Shown piece by piece: positions 60,603 to 64,000 of a stretch of DNA of 64,000 bases. The notes under the pieces are model-generated. The model saw only the letters and a list, made by a program, of their open reading frames with translations, did no database searches and had not been told where the DNA came from. The translations under genes were made by a program, and so were the position numbers. Source of the DNA: Roseovarius albus (GTDB lineage Bacteria > Pseudomonadota > Alphaproteobacteria > Rhodobacterales > Rhodobacteraceae). Numbering within the stretch: the first letter of the stretch is position 1; each line of letters starts with the position of its first letter. The stretch is from contig NZ_FWFX01000001.1 of assembly GCF_900172335.1 (NCBI RefSeq), forward strand, positions 248,001-312,000, given 5' to 3'.

Positions 60603-61603
60603 TCCGGCACGTTGAAGAGGTGGCGATAGCCGGTCAGGCCGATGGCGCCGCCAGTGTGCAGGAAGACGACCTTTTCGCCTTTTTTGAAGTGCCCCTTGCG
60701 AATGAGATCAATCAGGCCAGCGCCGCCCTTGGCGGAGTAGACCGGATCAAGCAGGATCGCCTCGTGTTTGGCGAAGATGTCGATGGCCTCGAGGGTGTCT
60801 TCGGCAGGCATGCCGTAGCCGGGGCCGACGTAATCGGTGTTGGCGACCACGTCCTCGCGCGCGACCACACCGGGGCAGCCCAGTTTTTCAGCGGTTTTGA
60901 CAGCGAGGTTATAAACGTTTTCCTCTTGCTTGGCTTTCGGGGCGCGGACGCCGATGCCGAGCAGGGGAATATTGGCATTCATCGCGCGCAGGCCGACGAT
61001 CAGGCCCGCTTGAGTGCCAGCAGAACCGGTGGCGTGGACGATGTGATCAACATTCAGACCGGTGGTGACGAACTGGTTCAACATCTCAAGCGCGCAGTTG
61101 ACGTAGCCCAACGCGCCTGTGGCGTTGGAGCCGCCGCCGGGGATGGTGTAGACATTGCGGCCCTCAGTGCGGAACTTCTCGGCCACGGCTTCCATCTCGG
61201 CGTTCATGTCGAGATCAGGACCGCGGTGTTCCATGGTGGCACCGTGCAAGTGATCCAGCAGGACGTTACCGTTGTGTTTGTAGTTGTCGTAGTTATAGCC
61301 GGTGCGGTCTTCGAGCAGGATATGGCAATCCATGCCCAGTTTTGCAGCAGCGGCAGCAGTTTGACGCGCGTGGTTGGATTGGGTCGCGCCCTGAGTCATC
61401 ACCATGTCGGCGCCCTGTGCCTGTGCCTCGGCCATCAGGAATTCAAGCTTGCGGGTCTTGTTGCCGCCGGTTGAGAGCCCGGTGCAGTCATCGCGTTTGA
61501 TGTAGATATCCGGGCCGCCCAGTGCTTCGGATAGGCGGGGCATGTGCTCCAGCGGGGTGGGAAGGTGTGCGAGGTGCACGCGGGGGAATTTGGCGAGGTT
61601 CAT
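60599..61603 (-). CDS. cuyA: L-cysteate sulfo-lyase / D-cysteine desulfhydrase family
   Basis: A 334-aa fold-type II PLP enzyme. The Schiff-base Lys49 is in [12 protein letters not shown], followed by [20 protein letters not shown] and the phosphate loop [12 protein letters not shown]. Compared with E. coli Dcy[16 protein letters not shown] and [12 protein letters not shown] follow the CuyA pattern known from roseobacters, which splits L-cysteate to pyruvate, ammonia and sulfite. D-cysteine desulfhydrase activity cannot be ruled out from sequence. It is divergent from a LysR gene and coupled to a racemase. Confidence 0.82.
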   Translation of the reverse strand: MNLAKFPRVHLAHLPTPLEHMPRLSEALGGPDIYIKRDDCTGLSTGGNKTRKLEFLMAEAQAQGADMVMTQGATQSNHARQTAAAAAKLGMDCHILLEDRTGYNYDNYKHNGNVLLDHLHGATMEHRGPDLDMNAEMEAVAEKFRTEGRNVYTIPGGGSNATGALGYVNCALEMLNQFVTTGLNVDHIVHATGSAGTQAGLIVGLRAMNANIPLLGIGVRAPKAKQEENVYNLAVKTAEKLGCPGVVAREDVVANTDYVGPGYGMPAEDTLEAIDIFAKHEAILLDPVYSAKGGAGLIDLIRKGHFKKGEKVVFLHTGGAIGLTGYRHLFNVPE

Positions 61604-61677
61604 GAGATGTCTCCGATATGTCTTGAATGGAAATTAAGTGTGAAAAACCGCTAAAACAAATTCGAAATACGTGCTTT

Positions 61678-61698
61678 AAATTGCGTAGTATGCAATTT
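61678..61698. promoter_or_regulatory. LysR-type operator candidate between cuyA and its regulator
   Basis: AAATTGC (61678-61684) and GCAATTT (61692-61698) form a 7-bp-arm dyad with a 7-bp spacer. The shape fits a LysR T-N11-A site. It lies 15 bp before the LysR start and 75 bp before cuyA. Confidence 0.6.
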
Positions 61699-61713
61699 GA
61701 TGGTGTTTGACGC

Positions 61714-62643
61714 ATGAAATTGGAGTGGATTGAGGATATTTTGGCCGTAGCCGAAACCGGATCGTTTCTGGCGGCAGCGGAACGACGGTTTGTGACGGCG
61801 TCGGCCTTTACCCGGCGCATCCGGGCGATGGAAGAATCACTGGGCTGTGCCCTGTTTGATCGCAATCGAAAACCGGTGACCCTACTGCCGCATGTGCAGG
61901 CGATGGAATTTGAATTGCGTGAGGCGGCGCGGCAGTTTCGAGAGTTACGCTCAGCCCTGTCGGACGACGCTGGGTTGCATAGCCGCCGGCTGACTATGGC
62001 TTGCCAGCATGCGCTGACAACGATGGTGGCACCGGGTTTGGCGAGGCAATTGGGGCAGGGGCGTGAGAATGCTTTCAGGATCCGGTCCGGATCGCGGGCT
62101 GATTGCCATCTGATGCTGATGCGGCAGGAGGCGGATTTCGGCCTGATCTATGAGACCACCGAGGATGCGCGGGAGTTCGATCCTGAGCTATTTGAAAAGG
62201 TGTCATTGGGGGAAGAAGCGTTTATTCCTGTGGCCAATCCACATCTCCATACCGTAGCGATCCGAGAGAAGGTTTTGCCGCTGATCACCTATCCGGCGGG
62301 ACTCTATCTGGGGGATGTGCAGCGGCGGCAGATCCTGCCCAATGTCTCACGGGAGTTTGAGACCTATAGCGCAGCGGAAACCGGGCTGACGCCAGCGGTA
62401 TTGCAATTCATAAGGCAAGGGGTGGGCATCGGTTGGTTGCCGCGCTCAGTGGCTTTTGAGGCGATGGCGCGCGCCGAGCTGGAGAGCTTGACAGATATTT
62501 TGCCTTCGACACGGTTAACTGTGCAGGTTGTGCGGGCGCGGTCCAATGATCGCGATGTTGTGCAGCAAGCCTGGGAGAGCTTGCGGCGCGACGCAGGATC
62601 ACTTCGGGTCGAAGGGATCACCGCGCCAGAAGCTTTGCCTTAG
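61714..62643 (+). CDS. LysR-family regulator of the sulfonate locus
   Basis: A 309-aa LysR protein: helix-turn-helix WIEDILAVAETGSFLAAAER...ASAFTRRIRAMEE at residues 4-44 and an effector domain from about 90. It is divergent from cuyA, with a dyad between them, and its stop overlaps the convergent hpsN-like gene by 4 bp. It probably senses a sulfonate or its amino acid (inference). Confidence 0.9.
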   Translation: MKLEWIEDILAVAETGSFLAAAERRFVTASAFTRRIRAMEESLGCALFDRNRKPVTLLPHVQAMEFELREAARQFRELRSALSDDAGLHSRRLTMACQHALTTMVAPGLARQLGQGRENAFRIRSGSRADCHLMLMRQEADFGLIYETTEDAREFDPELFEKVSLGEEAFIPVANPHLHTVAIREKVLPLITYPAGLYLGDVQRRQILPNVSREFETYSAAETGLTPAVLQFIRQGVGIGWLPRSVAFEAMARAELESLTDILPSTRLTVQVVRARSNDRDVVQQAWESLRRDAGSLRVEGITAPEALP

Positions 62644-63941
62644 TTGCTCGCTGTAACCTTCAGGTCTTGCATCGCTTTCTCGTATCGAACGTCCGCCGCA
62701 CGGGCGTGGCCTTCCATCCGTTCCGCCCGGCTGATGCTGGCGGTGACGCGGGCTAGATCGGGCAGGCTGCGCTCGTCAACCTCTTGCCATGTCACGGTTT
62801 TCAGGAACTTGTGCACGGATAGGCCACCGGTGTAACGCGCGGCCCCGGACGTGGGCAGCACGTGGTTGGGGCCGGCGGCCTTATCGCCAAAGGAAACAGT
62901 GGTGTTTTCACCGAGAAACAGCGAGCCATAGGCCTGCAGTCGGTTGCGCCACCAGTCGAGGTCGGCGGCTTGCACGTGCAGGTGCTCAGCAGCCATATCG
63001 TCGGCGTATTGCGCCATTTCCTCTGCGCTGTCGCACAGGACAACCTCGCCCAAGTCGGCCCAGGCCTGTTCGGCAGCGCTGCGGTTTGGCTCTGGCAGGT
63101 CGGCGATCAAGGCGGGGATGCGGGCGATGACCTGATCTGCGAGTGGTTTGTGCGTGGTGGCGAGCCACACCGGAGAGTTGGCGCCGTGTTCAGCCTGACT
63201 GACCAGATCGATTGCGACGACCTCGGGGTCGGCGGTTTCATCCGCCAGAACGAGGCTATCGGTGGGGCCAGCAAACATGTCGATACCGATGGGACCAAAG
63301 AGCTGGCGCTTGGCTTCGGCGACATAAGCGTTACCGGGGCCGACGAGGATATCGGCAGGGGGCGCACCAAAAAGGCCAAGCGTCATGGCGGCGACGCCCT
63401 GAACGCCACCGATGCAGAGGATGCGGGTGGCCCCCGCCAGATGCATGGCGTAGAGCATCTCGTCTGGGATACCTTTGTCACCGTTTGGAGGAGAAACAGC
63501 GGTGATGTCCTTGACACCCGCCTCGCGCGCGGTGGCGATGGACATGAGGGCCGAGGCGATGTGGGTGTAGCGTCCGCCGGGGACATAGCAGCCCGCCGCA
63601 GCTAGGGGGATCTGTTTTTGGCCGGCAATCAAGCCGGGGCGCAGTTCGATCTGCATGTCTTGCGCTGTAGCGCGTTGTGCGGCGGCAAAGCGGGAGATGT
63701 TGTCATGTGCCCAGGCGATGTCATTTTTCATCTCTTGCGGGACACGGGCAACGGCAGCGTCTATCTCTGGCTGAGTGACATTGACCTCTTTGGTCCAACC
63801 ATCCAATTGGCGGGCATATTCTAGAGCCACCTGCGCGCCTCCGGTTTTGAGGCTGGTTAGCATCGCCTGAACCGCATCGGCTATATCGCTCGCGGTATGG
63901 GGCGGTTGTCCCGGCGCGGTTTTCAGATGCGTGATGGGCAT
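62640..63941 (-). CDS. hpsN: Histidinol-dehydrogenase family, probable sulfopropanediol dehydrogenase
   Basis: A 433-aa NAD enzyme of the HisD fold with the zinc/catalytic residues (SQAEHGANSPVWL, AEHLHV, GPNHVLPTSGAARYTGGLSV). Biosynthetic HisD differs in these loops. CYVPGGRYTHIASALMSIAT, IDMFAGPTDSLVLADETADP and the C-terminal MEGHARAADVRYEKA agree with HpsN, which oxidises (R)-2,3-dihydroxypropane-1-sulfonate to sulfolactate. No his gene is adjacent. An AAGGAGGA ribosome site precedes the ATG. Together with cuyA it suggests organosulfonate degradation; the enzymes between sulfolactate and cysteate are absent here. Confidence 0.72.
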   Translation of the reverse strand: MPITHLKTAPGQPPHTASDIADAVQAMLTSLKTGGAQVALEYARQLDGWTKEVNVTQPEIDAAVARVPQEMKNDIAWAHDNISRFAAAQRATAQDMQIELRPGLIAGQKQIPLAAAGCYVPGGRYTHIASALMSIATAREAGVKDITAVSPPNGDKGIPDEMLYAMHLAGATRILCIGGVQGVAAMTLGLFGAPPADILVGPGNAYVAEAKRQLFGPIGIDMFAGPTDSLVLADETADPEVVAIDLVSQAEHGANSPVWLATTHKPLADQVIARIPALIADLPEPNRSAAEQAWADLGEVVLCDSAEEMAQYADDMAAEHLHVQAADLDWWRNRLQAYGSLFLGENTTVSFGDKAAGPNHVLPTSGAARYTGGLSVHKFLKTVTWQEVDERSLPDLARVTASISRAERMEGHARAADVRYEKAMQDLKVTASN

Positions 63942-64000
63942 AATTGGATCCTCCTTAAGGTAGGAAATGCGAGGGAAAGCTCAATCTGGCAAGGACGATC

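Noticed and set aside
62640-63941. Biosynthetic histidinol dehydrogenase (hisD)
   Set aside because: Active-site loops and C-terminus follow the HpsN pattern, no his genes are adjacent, and the neighbours are sulfonate-related.

Overview
The window is a gene-dense bacterial chromosome segment that fits a marine alphaproteobacterium of the order Rhodobacterales (roseobacter group). This is inferred from gene content, not from a marker gene. The pointers are a siroheme, DUF2849, nitrite/sulfite reductase, CysH, DUF934 and ferredoxin-NADP reductase cluster, a Hint-domain secreted protein, an ScfR/RamB-type regulator, a plant-type glutamate-cysteine ligase, a HemP-type haemin uptake protein, and a CuyA/HpsN-like organosulfonate locus. 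No rRNA, tRNA, CRISPR array, prophage or complete insertion sequence was recognised.

Layout. 1-8.4 kb: YceI, an amidase, a small divergent regulator/hypothetical pair, DUF1178, the complete modABC molybdate importer, an operon of two very small genes (one is HemP) plus an unknown gene, and an outer-membrane beta-barrel protein. 8.4-18 kb is a signalling block. It holds a truncated globin, a PAS-cyclase whose catalytic Asn and Arg are replaced, and a PAS histidine kinase in one tight leftward operon; two tandem micro-ORFs with their own terminator; a PLP decarboxylase coupled to a cysteine synthase-glutaredoxin fusion; and a related triple-PAS hybrid kinase with an OmpR-type regulator. 18-25 kb: a DMT permease and a five-gene peptide-type ABC importer. 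25-28 kb looks like an acquired patch: a fused membrane/spermidine-synthase-like protein, a 32-bp perfect palindrome and degraded sequence.

28-38.6 kb: an orphan iron-type ABC permease, a beta-hydroxyacid dehydrogenase, a penicillin-acylase-family hydrolase, an alpha/beta hydrolase with a divergent LysR, a flavodoxin-like protein, the Hint protein, infC (apparently with an AUA start codon) and an Ala/Asp-rich membrane-anchored repeat protein. 38.6-44.7 kb: the sulfate/sulfite assimilation cluster with a divergent Lrp regulator. 44.7-48 kb: triosephosphate isomerase, an IPNS-like oxygenase, two Fe-S assembly proteins and a REP-associated transposase flanked by its REP sequences; a fourth REP copy lies at 59.9 kb.

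48-59.4 kb: a lipoprotein, a BaiN-like flavoprotein, an ScfR-type regulator with TTTGC repeats in its promoter, an ArsR-type regulator divergent from a DMT permease, gshA, rsmE, ubiA and an OmpA-family protein. 59.5-64 kb: a frameshifted small secreted-protein gene, then an amino-acid racemase/CuyA operon, a LysR regulator and an HpsN-like dehydrogenase, which together suggest use of C3 organosulfonates. Sulfur metabolism (cysK-grx, the cys cluster, gshA, cuyA/hpsN, two Fe-S assembly genes) is the strongest common theme.
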